Below, in pieces: positions 18,335 through 26,459 of a stretch of 64,000 nt of DNA; the stretch's first letter is position 1; every line of letters begins with the position of its first letter. The stretch covers positions 1 through 64,000 of the forward strand of contig NZ_JACLZJ010000003.1 of assembly GCF_014253075.1 (NCBI RefSeq), written 5' to 3'. Below the pieces are notes generated by a model. The model had not been told where the DNA came from. It ran no database searches and saw only the letters and a list, made by a program, of their open reading frames with translations. This stretch comes from Ochrobactrum sp. CM-21-5 (lineage in GTDB: Bacteria > Pseudomonadota > Alphaproteobacteria > Rhizobiales > Rhizobiaceae). The translations under genes were made by a program, and so were the position numbers.

Positions 18335-18688
18335 CTATTCGCCTCCAGCTTCGATCTGCTTCAGTGTCGCGTCCGTTTCAGCCTGCGCCTGCTTGCGCAA
18401 CGCGGCAGCCTGATCGGGAGTAAGACCGCCACCGGTCGCCCTGGGCGCGGCCAGTCGTGTGCGGTCAGCATCGAGCTTGCTGGTAAGCTGCTGTTTTTCT
18501 TCCGGTGTGATCTGCGTGGTGGCGGCCTTCGGCATGCGCCCGAATGTCGGATATGTGCCCGTTTTGGCAGCACCTTCTTGCGGCACACCCTGAAATTCGG
18601 GACCGCCGGCACAGGCGCTGAGCATCGTTGCGGCTGTTGCTGCCAGCACGAGATGGGCGATCTGCCGCTTGAGCTGTGTCATGTTCAT
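18335..18688 (-). CDS. Small lipoprotein of unknown function
   Basis: The 117-residue protein has a lipoprotein signal with lipobox LSAC, so it should be lipid-anchored at Cys26. The mature part is Ala/Gln/Thr/Lys-rich and largely helical (ITPEEKQQLTSKLDADRTRL, AALRKQAQAETDATLKQIEA), possibly coiled-coil. I recognise no domain. The start at 18688 or 18682 gives a normal signal; a start at 18769 would spoil it. Confidence 0.75.
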   Translation of the reverse strand: MNMTQLKRQIAHLVLAATAATMLSACAGGPEFQGVPQEGAAKTGTYPTFGRMPKAATTQITPEEKQQLTSKLDADRTRLAAPRATGGGLTPDQAAALRKQAQAETDATLKQIEAGGE

Positions 18689-19215
18689 GATCTCGGTACC
18701 ATGCTGGTGAAGTCGCCGCATATCCTGGCAGCGCCTGATGAAGATAAGGTATACCCAAAGGGATAGCATCAGTTCGATACATCATGTCAACAAGCGAGTT
18801 GTCCGAACGGATTCTCCCCGAGCCGCCCGACGCAACTACGAGTAAATATAACGCAAAGTTACATAAAGTAATATTTCGTTATTATCCGGCGTAACAAGAG
18901 CTTACACAATCCGGCGGACAACAAATCCGCTTCAATAGTTGCGTTCAACGAATAAAAAACTTAAAAATTGGTAACGAATTATCGAATTGGTGATTTGTCT
19001 GGCATGCATATAGGTGGATATAGCTCCAAGCTACCTCCTATAACGCACTGAAATTCTTTATTTATCTATCCTGGCAGCTTTGGCCGGGAGCTGTGGGGAC
19101 GGTTGCTTCGCATGATTGAATCATCCTCGCGCGGGAGAGCCGATCTCCCGAAACCAGGCGGCCCGGAACAAACGGATCGCTGGACTGGTCAGGGAAATCG
19201 AGCTGGAGCGGACTA
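18689..19215. other. 527-base intergenic region, AT-rich, with one hairpin
   Basis: The stretch separates divergent genes. About 18840-19010 is much richer in A+T than its neighbours and could hold promoters. A strong imperfect hairpin lies at 19009-19042 (separate entry), and CAGCT...AGCTG near 19075-19092 can also pair. No protein-coding signal is seen. Confidence 0.55.
19009..19042 (+). other. Long imperfect inverted repeat, possible RNA leader or operator
   Basis: TATAGGTGG pairs with CCTCCTATA (one mismatch), and inside it TAGCT pairs with AGCTA around a CCA loop. There is no T run after it, so it is not a standard terminator. It lies 174 bases before the M15 lipoprotein start. Confidence 0.5.
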
Positions 19216-20511
19216 TTGAAATTTGCAGTTTCCTCGCGCCGGGCAACCGGAAAACTCCTTTCAGGCAGCGTGGCCTTGCTTGCGCTCCTGGTCGTGTCTT
19301 GCACGTCGACCGGCACCGGCCTCGATGGCAAACCCCTGCAAATGAGCGCTGGCGCTGATGGATCCGTCATTGCCGATACGCTTCAAAGCGCAGCAGACCA
19401 GACGATTGCCACCGAAACTGCCACGGAAACGAAGGAGCCTGGGAAAAAGGCCGAGGAAAAGCCTGCAAGCACAAAGCAGACGGCAGTTGCCGAAGCACCG
19501 CAAGCGGGCAAGAAACAACCAGATCCCGCCGCGACAAGCACTGAAGCGACAGAAGTACAGGCTCAGCCGGTACAAGTCGCCGCGCTTGCTCCGCAAAAGA
19601 AGACCACCTCTCTCTTTGAGATTTTCGGCGGCAAATCGGATGAGGCGAAGTCCGAGACCACGGCATCAGAGGAAGTTGGAACTGCACCAGAGCAGACGGC
19701 AGTGGATTCGACCAAGCCGACTGCACCTGCGACCGAAGCCAAGACGGCACAGACAGCATCCCAGGAACAAGAGCCACAGCAGGAGAAAGCAGCGAAGCAG
19801 CCCACCGAATCATCGGGAAAACCCGTGCAGGTCACATCGCTTTTCGGCTCGGCCAAAAATGCCAATGCTTATGTTGCCCCGCAACGTCCCACAGCATCGC
19901 AAGGCAGCATCGCACGCCTTTTCTCCGATGAATCGACCGAACGCCGTTCAGACCGGACCGAAAACAAGAAACTCGCGGTCGTTAAACCTGTTTCACCCTC
20001 CGCGAAGCACGAATACAACTATTCGCTGCCCGGCGTGCGTCCCAATGGCGGCATCGAGATCAAGCATCGCAACAGCATCTATGACGACAGCAATATCGAT
20101 GCGAATGAAGACGACGAATTCGCGAATATAACGCTTGCTTCCGCGCCGGGCCTGGCCCGTCTTGCACCGAACGGCCTGAAAGTACAGCGCGAAACAGTGG
20201 ATGTCGCCTGCCTCAAGCCACAGCTCGTTTCCATGCTGAAGAGTATGGAGCGGCACTTCCGTCGACCGGTCATGGTCACGTCCGGATATCGCAGCCCTTC
20301 ATATAACCGTAAAGTCAATGGAGCCCGCAAATCGCTCCATATGATTTGCGCAGCCGCCGATATTCAGATCGACGGCGTTTCCAAGTGGGAAATAGCCCGC
20401 TTTGCCCGCTCCATGCCGGGGCGCGGCGGTGTCGGCACCTACTGCCACACCACTTCCGTCCATGTCGATGTCGGCCCTGAGCGCGACTGGAACTGGCGCT
20501 GCAAAGGCTGA
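19216..20511 (+). CDS. M15-family (DUF882/YcbK-like) peptidase lipoprotein
   Basis: The 431-residue protein begins with TTG, supported by GGAG 8 bases upstream. A lipobox (LLVVSC) marks it as a lipoprotein. A long linker (about 35-270), rich in Thr, Ala, Glu, Gln and Lys, would reach into the periplasm. The C-terminal domain (about 330-431) is an M15-type zinc peptidase fold: SGYRSPSYN, then ligands His375 (SLHM), Asp382 (AADIQI) and His416 (VHVDVG). Such domains cut peptidoglycan peptides; related YcbK-type proteins are little studied. Activity is inferred. Confidence 0.82.
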   Translation: MKFAVSSRRATGKLLSGSVALLALLVVSCTSTGTGLDGKPLQMSAGADGSVIADTLQSAADQTIATETATETKEPGKKAEEKPASTKQTAVAEAPQAGKKQPDPAATSTEATEVQAQPVQVAALAPQKKTTSLFEIFGGKSDEAKSETTASEEVGTAPEQTAVDSTKPTAPATEAKTAQTASQEQEPQQEKAAKQPTESSGKPVQVTSLFGSAKNANAYVAPQRPTASQGSIARLFSDESTERRSDRTENKKLAVVKPVSPSAKHEYNYSLPGVRPNGGIEIKHRNSIYDDSNIDANEDDEFANITLASAPGLARLAPNGLKVQRETVDVACLKPQLVSMLKSMERHFRRPVMVTSGYRSPSYNRKVNGARKSLHMICAAADIQIDGVSKWEIARFARSMPGRGGVGTYCHTTSVHVDVGPERDWNWRCKG

Positions 20512-20536
20512 CAGGCCTACAACGCGCAACCGCGGC

Positions 20537-20562
20537 AAACCGGGCAGCTTGCCCGGTTTTTT
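20537..20562 (+). terminator. Rho-independent terminator of the M15 gene
   Basis: AAACCGGGCA / TGCCCGGTTT hairpin followed by TTT. Confidence 0.9.
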
Positions 20563-20710
20563 GTTTCTCATTGTTTTTCAAGGCAATAGATTGATCGATC
20601 AGGCGACTGGAGCGGGAAGAACGCGCCTGCCGCTTTTTTTTCTGAAAAGTGATTTTAAGGCTTGCGAGTCGGAACCTTCCTGAATATAAGCCCACTCACA
20701 CCAGCAACGG

Positions 20711-20785
20711 GCGCCCATCGTCTAGCGGTTAGGACGCCGCCCTTTCACGGCGGAAACAGGGGTTCGATTCCCCTTGGGCGTACCA
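20711..20785 (+). tRNA. tRNA-Glu (anticodon TTC), copy 1
   Basis: 75-nt cloverleaf with acceptor GCGCCCA/TGGGCGT, anticodon stem-loop CCGCC-CTTTCAC-GGCGG, T loop TTCGATT and encoded CCA. Confidence 0.97.
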
Positions 20786-20933
20786 TTGCTGGTTTTTCTT
20801 TTCCCTTACAATTCAACGATATAGCGCTTGTAGCGCATTTTCTGCGTTGTTCGTATTTATGCACAATTGCTCCAAAAAAGGGGCTTGCATGTCAGAAACT
20901 TCCTGAATATAAGCCCACTCACACCAGCAACGG

Positions 20934-21008
20934 GCGCCCATCGTCTAGCGGTTAGGACGCCGCCCTTTCACGGCGGAAACAGGGGTTCGATTCCCCTTGG
21001 GCGTACCA
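20934..21008 (+). tRNA. tRNA-Glu (anticodon TTC), copy 2
   Basis: Identical in sequence to the copy 223 bases upstream, including its leader, so it probably arose by recent tandem duplication or is kept alike by gene conversion. Confidence 0.97.
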
Positions 21009-21204
21009 TTTTCTGGTTTTTCTTTCCCTCGAAATTAACGCAGATATTACTGGATGAATTTCCAGGATGCTGTTACGCGCCGTTGTGCAAGCAGGCCGCT
21101 GGGCTGTAGCGGCCGCGATAAGGCGACGAAACCAAAGACTGAAAGCCGTTCCGACAATTCCGTTTAAACAGGAACCGCTCCGGTCTTTCCGGAAAGGACA
21201 GAAT

Positions 21205-21489
21205 ATGTCGAAAGCAACCGCAATTGTTCCAACTGCGCATGGCAGCCGCTATCTGCAACAGCTGTGCAAGCATTGGGCGCACAAGTTCGCCGTCGAATTC
21301 ACGCCCGAACACGGCACGATCGATATGGGCGAAAACCGTCTTGTGATTCTCGACGCTGATGCAGAAAAATTGACGGCCACCGTCGAAACGTCGGAAGACA
21401 ACCTCGCCCGCCTTGGAGAAGTCGTCGCCAACCACATCGTTCGGTTCGCCTTCCGGGAAGAGCTGGTTTTCGACTGGGTGAAGGAATAA
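21205..21489 (+). CDS. Stand-alone DUF2218 protein
   Basis: The 94-residue protein consists of one DUF2218 domain (RYLQQLCKHWAHKFAVEF, GTIDMGENRLVILDADA, then VVANHIVRFAFRE). The same domain is fused to the siderophore-interacting protein at 31841-32950 in this window, so a link to iron or metal handling is possible. GGAAAGGACAG precedes the ATG. Upstream in-frame starts (from 21067) are poorly supported. Confidence 0.82.
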   Translation: MSKATAIVPTAHGSRYLQQLCKHWAHKFAVEFTPEHGTIDMGENRLVILDADAEKLTATVETSEDNLARLGEVVANHIVRFAFREELVFDWVKE

Positions 21490-21627
21490 GCAGAATCGGG
21501 GGCGTTTACCTTTTCCGTAAATAGCCCGCAAATTGCCCGGAAAAACCATCATCGCATCACAATCCGGGCTAATTCTCCCGCAAAATTCTCCCCAACTTCG
21601 AATGAATGACTTGATGGGGGAACAGCG

Positions 21628-21741
21628 ATGACGAGCGAAACCAGAACCACCCTCACCTTCCTCGGCGCCGGCCTTTTTGCCGCCGCTCTGGTTCTCGGCG
21701 CCGATTTAAGCTGGGCAGACGTGGTCAGAACGTTCTTCTAA
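21628..21741 (+). CDS. Small membrane protein (37 residues)
   Basis: A short ORF with ATG after GATGGGGGAACAGCG, a good ribosome-binding site. It encodes [20 protein letters not shown] and continues to end VVRTFF, with one hydrophobic helix (about 9-25). No family recognised. It is supported only by its ribosome-binding site and the membrane-helix pattern. Confidence 0.5.
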   Translation: MTSETRTTLTFLGAGLFAAALVLGADLSWADVVRTFF

Positions 21742-21800
21742 GCATGTCTCCCAAAAGCGGGAACCGATTTTGCGTTCAAAAATGCGCAAGAACAAATCAT
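21742..21800 (+). repeat. Degenerate dispersed repeat fragment
   Basis: GCATGTCTCCCAAAAGCGGG and the next bases AACCGATTTTGCG resemble a very common intergenic repeat of Brucellaceae and rhizobia. It fills part of the leader before sfsA. Confidence 0.45.
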
Positions 21801-21857
21801 CTGGGCGAGAAAAGCCGCTGGGCTTGCAAGCCGTCTTCCGAACGCCTAAACCGGCGC

Positions 21858-22556
21858 ATGCTTTTCCCAACTCCCCTCATTTCGGGTCGGCTTGAACGAC
21901 GCTACAAGAGATTTCTCGCTGACGTCACGCTGGATGATGGCCGCTTCATTACCGCTTCTGTACCCAACACCGGCTCCATGCTCGGCCTCACCACGCCCGG
22001 CTCCCGCGTTTGGCTGAGCGTCTCGGACGCACCGCACCGAAAATATGCTCACACGCTTCAAATCGTGGAAGCGGATGGCACGCTGGTCGGCGTCAATACA
22101 GGGTTGCCGAACAAAATCGCCGAAGAGGCCATCCTCGCAGGCCTTATTCCCGATCTCGCAGGATATGCGAGCCTCAGACGCGAACAAAAATACGGACGCA
22201 ACTCGCGCATTGATCTCCTGCTGGACGCAGGCGACCGCCCTCGGGCCTATGTTGAAGTGAAAAACGTACACTTTACACGCACGTCGGGCTTGGCCGAATT
22301 TCCCGATACGGTCACCGCGCGCGGTACAAAACATTTGGGCGAGCTGACCGACATTGTTGCCGCTGGTCATCGGGGGGTAATGCTGTTTATTATTCAGCGA
22401 AGCGATTGCAGCCGGTTCAGCATTTCCGGTGATCTCGACCCCACCTACGCACGCACATTCGAGCGTGCGCTTGCGTCCGGGGTTGAGGCTTGGGCAGTTC
22501 GATGCCACATAACGGAAAAGAGCATTGACGCCACCGCGCTGGTGCCAATCGAATAG
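21858..22556 (+). CDS. sfsA: SfsA family DNA-binding/nuclease-like protein
   Basis: The 232-residue protein matches SfsA: an N-terminal OB-like part ([19 protein letters not shown], CxxTGSM replaced here by PNTGSM) and a C-terminal nuclease-like fold with RIDLLLD and YVEVKNV, carrying the D-ExK residues of restriction-type nucleases. E. coli SfsA was described as a sugar-fermentation stimulation protein that binds DNA; the true function is unclear. The ATG at 21858 fits family length. map begins 19 bases after its stop, so the two are likely co-transcribed. Confidence 0.9.
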   Translation: MLFPTPLISGRLERRYKRFLADVTLDDGRFITASVPNTGSMLGLTTPGSRVWLSVSDAPHRKYAHTLQIVEADGTLVGVNTGLPNKIAEEAILAGLIPDLAGYASLRREQKYGRNSRIDLLLDAGDRPRAYVEVKNVHFTRTSGLAEFPDTVTARGTKHLGELTDIVAAGHRGVMLFIIQRSDCSRFSISGDLDPTYARTFERALASGVEAWAVRCHITEKSIDATALVPIE

Positions 22557-22575
22557 AGAAAAGACGGATCGAGTG

Positions 22576-23403
22576 ATGGTGACCTATATCGAAGCGGCTA
22601 ACGCACCCATGAAATATACCGGCCAGATCAAACTTTACGGCCCGGAGGCTTTCGAGCCCATGCGCAAGGTCTGCAATATCACCGCGCGCTGCCTTGATGA
22701 ATTGAACGACATTGTAAAACCTGGTGTAACCACGAACGAAATTGACCGTTTCGTGTTCGAGTTCGGCATGGACAACGGTGCGTTTCCGGCAACGCTGAAC
22801 TATCGCGGCTATACGAAATCAACCTGCACATCCATCAATCATGTGGTCTGCCACGGCATCCCGAATGACAAGCCGCTGCGCGAAGGCGATATCGTCAATA
22901 TCGATGTTACGTACCTTCTGGATGGCTGGCATGGCGATTCCAGCCGCATGTATGCGGTGGGTGAAATCAAGCGTGCAGCCGAACGCCTACTTGAAGTGAC
23001 CTATGAAAGCCTGCTGCGCGGCATCGCCGTGGTGAAGCCCGGTGTGAAAACAGGAGCGATCGGCGCGGCAATCCAGACTTTCGCCGAGGGCGAGCGCTGC
23101 TCTGTAGTGCGTGATTTCTGCGGCCATGGCGTTGGCCAGCTTTTCCACGACGCGCCCAATATCCTGCACTATGGCACGCCCAATGAAGGCGTCGAGATCA
23201 AGGAGGGCATGATCTTCACGATCGAGCCAATGATCAATCTGGGCAAACCGCATGTGAAGGTTCTTGCAGATGGCTGGACGGCCGTCACGCGGGATCGTTC
23301 GCTTACCGCTCAATATGAACACACGATCGCCGTGACCAAGGATGGCTGCGAGATATTTACGCTCTCCCCGAAAGATCTTTTCGGCCCGTCATCCATGCGT
23401 TGA
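22576..23403 (+). CDS. map: Type I methionine aminopeptidase
   Basis: Map removes the initiator methionine from new proteins. The 275-residue enzyme has all five metal ligands of the pita-bread fold: Asp110, Asp121, His184, Glu217 and Glu248, plus the substrate-contacting His93. The start [11 protein letters not shown] is usual for the group; a GTG one codon upstream is also possible. It sits between sfsA and radC on one strand. Confidence 0.96.
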   Translation: MVTYIEAANAPMKYTGQIKLYGPEAFEPMRKVCNITARCLDELNDIVKPGVTTNEIDRFVFEFGMDNGAFPATLNYRGYTKSTCTSINHVVCHGIPNDKPLREGDIVNIDVTYLLDGWHGDSSRMYAVGEIKRAAERLLEVTYESLLRGIAVVKPGVKTGAIGAAIQTFAEGERCSVVRDFCGHGVGQLFHDAPNILHYGTPNEGVEIKEGMIFTIEPMINLGKPHVKVLADGWTAVTRDRSLTAQYEHTIAVTKDGCEIFTLSPKDLFGPSSMR

Positions 23404-23441
23404 ACAATTGTCTCATCTGTTTTTGCGGGGGTTTAAACAGA

Positions 23442-24191
23442 ATGAAGAAGGAAAAGAACGGGCCGGGAATCTTCGACTTTCCCGGCTTCAACGATACGAT
23501 GCAGCTGTCACCGCGGCTGGAAAAGCCTCATCATGCCGGGCATCGCGACAGGCTCAAGCAGCGTTTCAGGACGGCACCCGATGCCCTCGCTGATTATGAA
23601 TTGCTTGAACTGCTTCTTTTTCGTGCGATTCCGCGGGCAGATACCAAACCACTCGCAAAGGCACTGCTCAACCGCTTCGGTTCTATAGCCGAGGTATTGG
23701 GCGCGCCTGAGACGCTGATTGCAGAAGTTCCCGGCGCGGGCCCTTCGGTTGCCCTCGAACTGAAAATCGTCGAGGCGATTGCAAAGCGCAGCGCCAGAAG
23801 CGCGGTCATGGAACGCGAGGTCCTTGGTTCCTGGAGCAAGGTAATTGATTATTGCACCACCGCAATGGCCTACGAAACCCGCGAGCAGTTCCGTATCCTG
23901 TTCCTCGACAAGAAGAATCGTTTGATCGCGGACGAGGTTCAGCAACAAGGCACTGTCGACCACACACCGGTCTATCCTCGTGAAGTGATGAGACGGGCAC
24001 TGGAACTGTCGGCAACCGCCATCATTCTGGTGCATAATCACCCTTCCGGGGATCCGACACCGTCCCGAGCCGATATTGAAATGACAAAGCTTTTGGTTGA
24101 AGCCGCCAAAGCGCTCAGTATAACGGTGCACGATCACATCATTGTCGGCAGGCAAGGCCATGCCAGCCTGCGCGGCCTGAAACTGATGTAG
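23442..24191 (+). CDS. radC: RadC family JAB-domain protein
   Basis: The 249-residue protein has a helix-hairpin-helix region (about 75-105, [20 protein letters not shown]) and a C-terminal JAB/MPN domain with the metal motif [14 protein letters not shown] (His198, His200, Asp211). RadC was once linked to DNA repair, but its role is unsettled. The start at 23442 is preferred over the one overlapping map at 23400, since GGGGG lies upstream. Confidence 0.92.
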   Translation: MKKEKNGPGIFDFPGFNDTMQLSPRLEKPHHAGHRDRLKQRFRTAPDALADYELLELLLFRAIPRADTKPLAKALLNRFGSIAEVLGAPETLIAEVPGAGPSVALELKIVEAIAKRSARSAVMEREVLGSWSKVIDYCTTAMAYETREQFRILFLDKKNRLIADEVQQQGTVDHTPVYPREVMRRALELSATAIILVHNHPSGDPTPSRADIEMTKLLVEAAKALSITVHDHIIVGRQGHASLRGLKLM

Positions 24192-24397
24192 CGTTTAATC
24201 AAACTCGCCTTCCTTACCATTTGTTAATCATAGTACGAAGAATGGTGCGGCTATGTGTTGAATTCGCTCGAATTTTCTTAAATTTGGTCACAATCACGAG
24301 CGAGACGGAAGGCTGATCGAAGGCCAGCCATTCTACCTTCACAAACCGAGTTGATACATGTTCCCCGCCAGCGTTCCGGAGGGGAAAATTGGAGTAC

Positions 24398-25039
24398 ATG
24401 ATGTTGAAGCGTTCCTTTTTCGCTGCGGCGCTTGGCGCCGGGTTCCTCACCTTTGCAGGTTCGGCCTTCGCAGCCGACATGATGGGGGCAACCGATTATT
24501 CCTACAACGATCCCGTCACCGCTGGACCGCACGATTGGTCGGGCAACTATGTCGGCGCGCAAATAGGCGCTTCCTCATCGCGGTTCCCAAGCCCGTTCAG
24601 CAGCCGTACCGATGTCCTCGGCGGCCTTGTCGCAGGCAAGAACATGCAGAGCGGCAACATTGTTTTCGGTGGCGAGCTTGAAGGCAATTTTGCTGAAGCA
24701 GAACATCGCATCGGCAAGGGCGGCAAACTTCAGCAATCCTGGAACGGAAATGCAAAGGCCAAGATTGGCTACGCGTTTGACCGCACCCTTGTTTACGGCA
24801 CCGCCGGTTACGGCGTCACGCGCTTCAAGGCTAAGGGCAACACCACGTCCGCGCCTGGCTGGGAAGGCGGAGTGCTGGTTGGCGCTGGCGTGGAGCAGGC
24901 ACTTTCCGGCCCTCTCTCCGTTAAGGCCGAATATGACTTCCAGCGTTTCAACGACGTCAAATCCGAAGTCAACGGCGTCGCGCAACGCAACAATCTCAAG
25001 AACCACTCCATCAAGGCCGGCTTGAATTATCGCTTTTGA
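24398..25039 (+). CDS. Outer-membrane beta-barrel protein, Omp25/31 family
   Basis: The 213-residue protein has a cleaved signal (1-26, AFA-ADM) and an eight-strand barrel of the OmpA-like type, with the family's WSGNYVGAQIG first strand, repeated aromatic-Gly turns (YGTAGYG, VLVGAGVEQAL, VKAEYDFQRF) and a C-terminal Phe (LNYRF) needed for outer-membrane assembly. Omp25/31 proteins are major surface proteins of Brucellaceae. Which paralogue this is cannot be said. Either of two adjacent ATGs can serve. A long leader and a strong terminator suggest a separate, well-expressed unit. Confidence 0.85.
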   Translation: MMLKRSFFAAALGAGFLTFAGSAFAADMMGATDYSYNDPVTAGPHDWSGNYVGAQIGASSSRFPSPFSSRTDVLGGLVAGKNMQSGNIVFGGELEGNFAEAEHRIGKGGKLQQSWNGNAKAKIGYAFDRTLVYGTAGYGVTRFKAKGNTTSAPGWEGGVLVGAGVEQALSGPLSVKAEYDFQRFNDVKSEVNGVAQRNNLKNHSIKAGLNYRF

Positions 25040-25095
25040 TCGCAACCACGAGAAGTTCATTCCATTTTCGCATGAACCAATTCCGATTTCACACC

Positions 25096-25124
25096 AAAGG
25101 CTGCGCTTTTACGCGCAGCCTTTT
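25096..25124 (+). terminator. Rho-independent terminator of the Omp gene
   Basis: AAAGGCTGCGC / GCGCAGCC followed by TTTT. Confidence 0.88.
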
Positions 25125-25362
25125 CCTTTTGCACTGTTTTCTATGCTTGCAAGTCCCCTTGACGGGATATGCACGGCTTGACTTAACCGCCGCCTCTCAT
25201 CTTATAAATTGCAGGCTTGAAATGGGGGTTTCAAATTGGGGGCTTTGACTGCGGCAATTTTAATCGATTTGTCGTTCGTCCCAAACACATCAGCATCCCA
25301 ATGAGAACCAGTATTAATTGAGCGACTGCAATTATTTGGCCGCTCAGCTAGGAATGGATAAA

Positions 25363-26421
25363 ATGCAGCGCGTTTTCGACGGCCACAACGATGTCCTTCT
25401 AAGGCTCTGGGAAAATTCCCGTAACGGCAATGACCCGGTTGAGGAATTTGTCAGTGGCACCGATATTGGCCATATCGACCTGCCTCGTTCACGCAAGGGC
25501 GGCCTTGCCGGCGGTATTTGCGCTATCTACATTCCATCGGGCCACCACATCGAACTGGGTAAAACCGACGCCAACGGTCACTACGAGACTCCCCTTTCCC
25601 CTCCGCTGGAACGCAGTCCCTCTCTCGATATAGCGCTGGAGATTGCAGCAATCGCTTTACGGCTTGAAGAGGCCGGTGGCTGGAAGCTGTGCCGTAATGG
25701 TCGCGATCTCGATCACGCGATGAACAATGGCACATTTGCAGCCGTGCTCCACATGGAAGGCTGTGAAGCCATCGATAACGATCTTGCGGCGCTCGACGTG
25801 TTCTATGCAATCGGCCTTCGCTCCCTCGGCCCTGTCTGGAGCCGCAACAACATTTTCGGGCACGGTGTTCCTTTCGCTTATCCGATGAACCCGGACACCG
25901 GGCCCGGTCTCACCGAGGCGGGTAAACGTCTTGTCAAAGCCTGCAACCGCAAGAGCATTCTGATCGATCTGGCGCACATTACGGAAAAAGGGTTCTGGGA
26001 CGTAGCCGAACTGAGCGACCAGCCGCTGATTGCCAGCCACTCCAACGCCCATGCCCTGACCCCGGTCGCACGCAATCTGACGGACCGCCAGCTTGATGCG
26101 ATCCGCGAACGCAAGGGACTTGCCGGCCTCAACTACGCAACCACCATGCTGCGCGCGGATGGACAGGAAGACGCAAATACGCCGCTTTCTGATATGGTTC
26201 GCCATATTGATCATATGGTGGAACGCATGGGGATCGATTGTGTAGCGCTCGGTTCTGACTACGATGGTGCAACCATTCCAGCGGAAATCGGCGATGCAGC
26301 CGGGACACAGAACCTTGTCGCAGCTTTACAAAAAGCGGGATATGGTAAGGATGAGCTGGAAAAGCTCTGCCGGGACAACTGGACAAGGGTTCTCAAGCAG
26401 GCCTGGCACGAAGCGGCCTGA
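25363..26421 (+). CDS. Membrane dipeptidase (peptidase M19)
   Basis: The 352-residue zinc peptidase has the renal-dipeptidase motifs: metal-binding FDGHNDVL at the start, HMEGCEAI with the bridging Glu, HSNAHAL, and ALGSDYDGA near the end. The family cleaves dipeptides, including ones with a D-residue. AGGA lies 9 bases before the ATG at 25363; a TTG at 25318 would add 15 residues. The gene leads an operon with a peptide-type ABC importer, so it probably hydrolyses the imported dipeptide in the cytoplasm. Confidence 0.9.
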   Translation: MQRVFDGHNDVLLRLWENSRNGNDPVEEFVSGTDIGHIDLPRSRKGGLAGGICAIYIPSGHHIELGKTDANGHYETPLSPPLERSPSLDIALEIAAIALRLEEAGGWKLCRNGRDLDHAMNNGTFAAVLHMEGCEAIDNDLAALDVFYAIGLRSLGPVWSRNNIFGHGVPFAYPMNPDTGPGLTEAGKRLVKACNRKSILIDLAHITEKGFWDVAELSDQPLIASHSNAHALTPVARNLTDRQLDAIRERKGLAGLNYATTMLRADGQEDANTPLSDMVRHIDHMVERMGIDCVALGSDYDGATIPAEIGDAAGTQNLVAALQKAGYGKDELEKLCRDNWTRVLKQAWHEAA

Positions 26422-26459
26422 CCGAATCCGAATAAAATCATAGAAAGGGAACTTATAAC

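Larger units (their letters stand above)
20676..21011 (+). repeat. Tandem duplication carrying tRNA-Glu
   Basis: Two copies of about 113 bases start at 20676 and 20899 (period 223). Each has the same 35-base leader beginning CTTCCTGAATATAAGCCCAC, the whole tRNA-Glu and the following ACCATT; similarity then breaks, with a CTGGTTTTTCTTT run shared shortly after. Confidence 0.88.
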
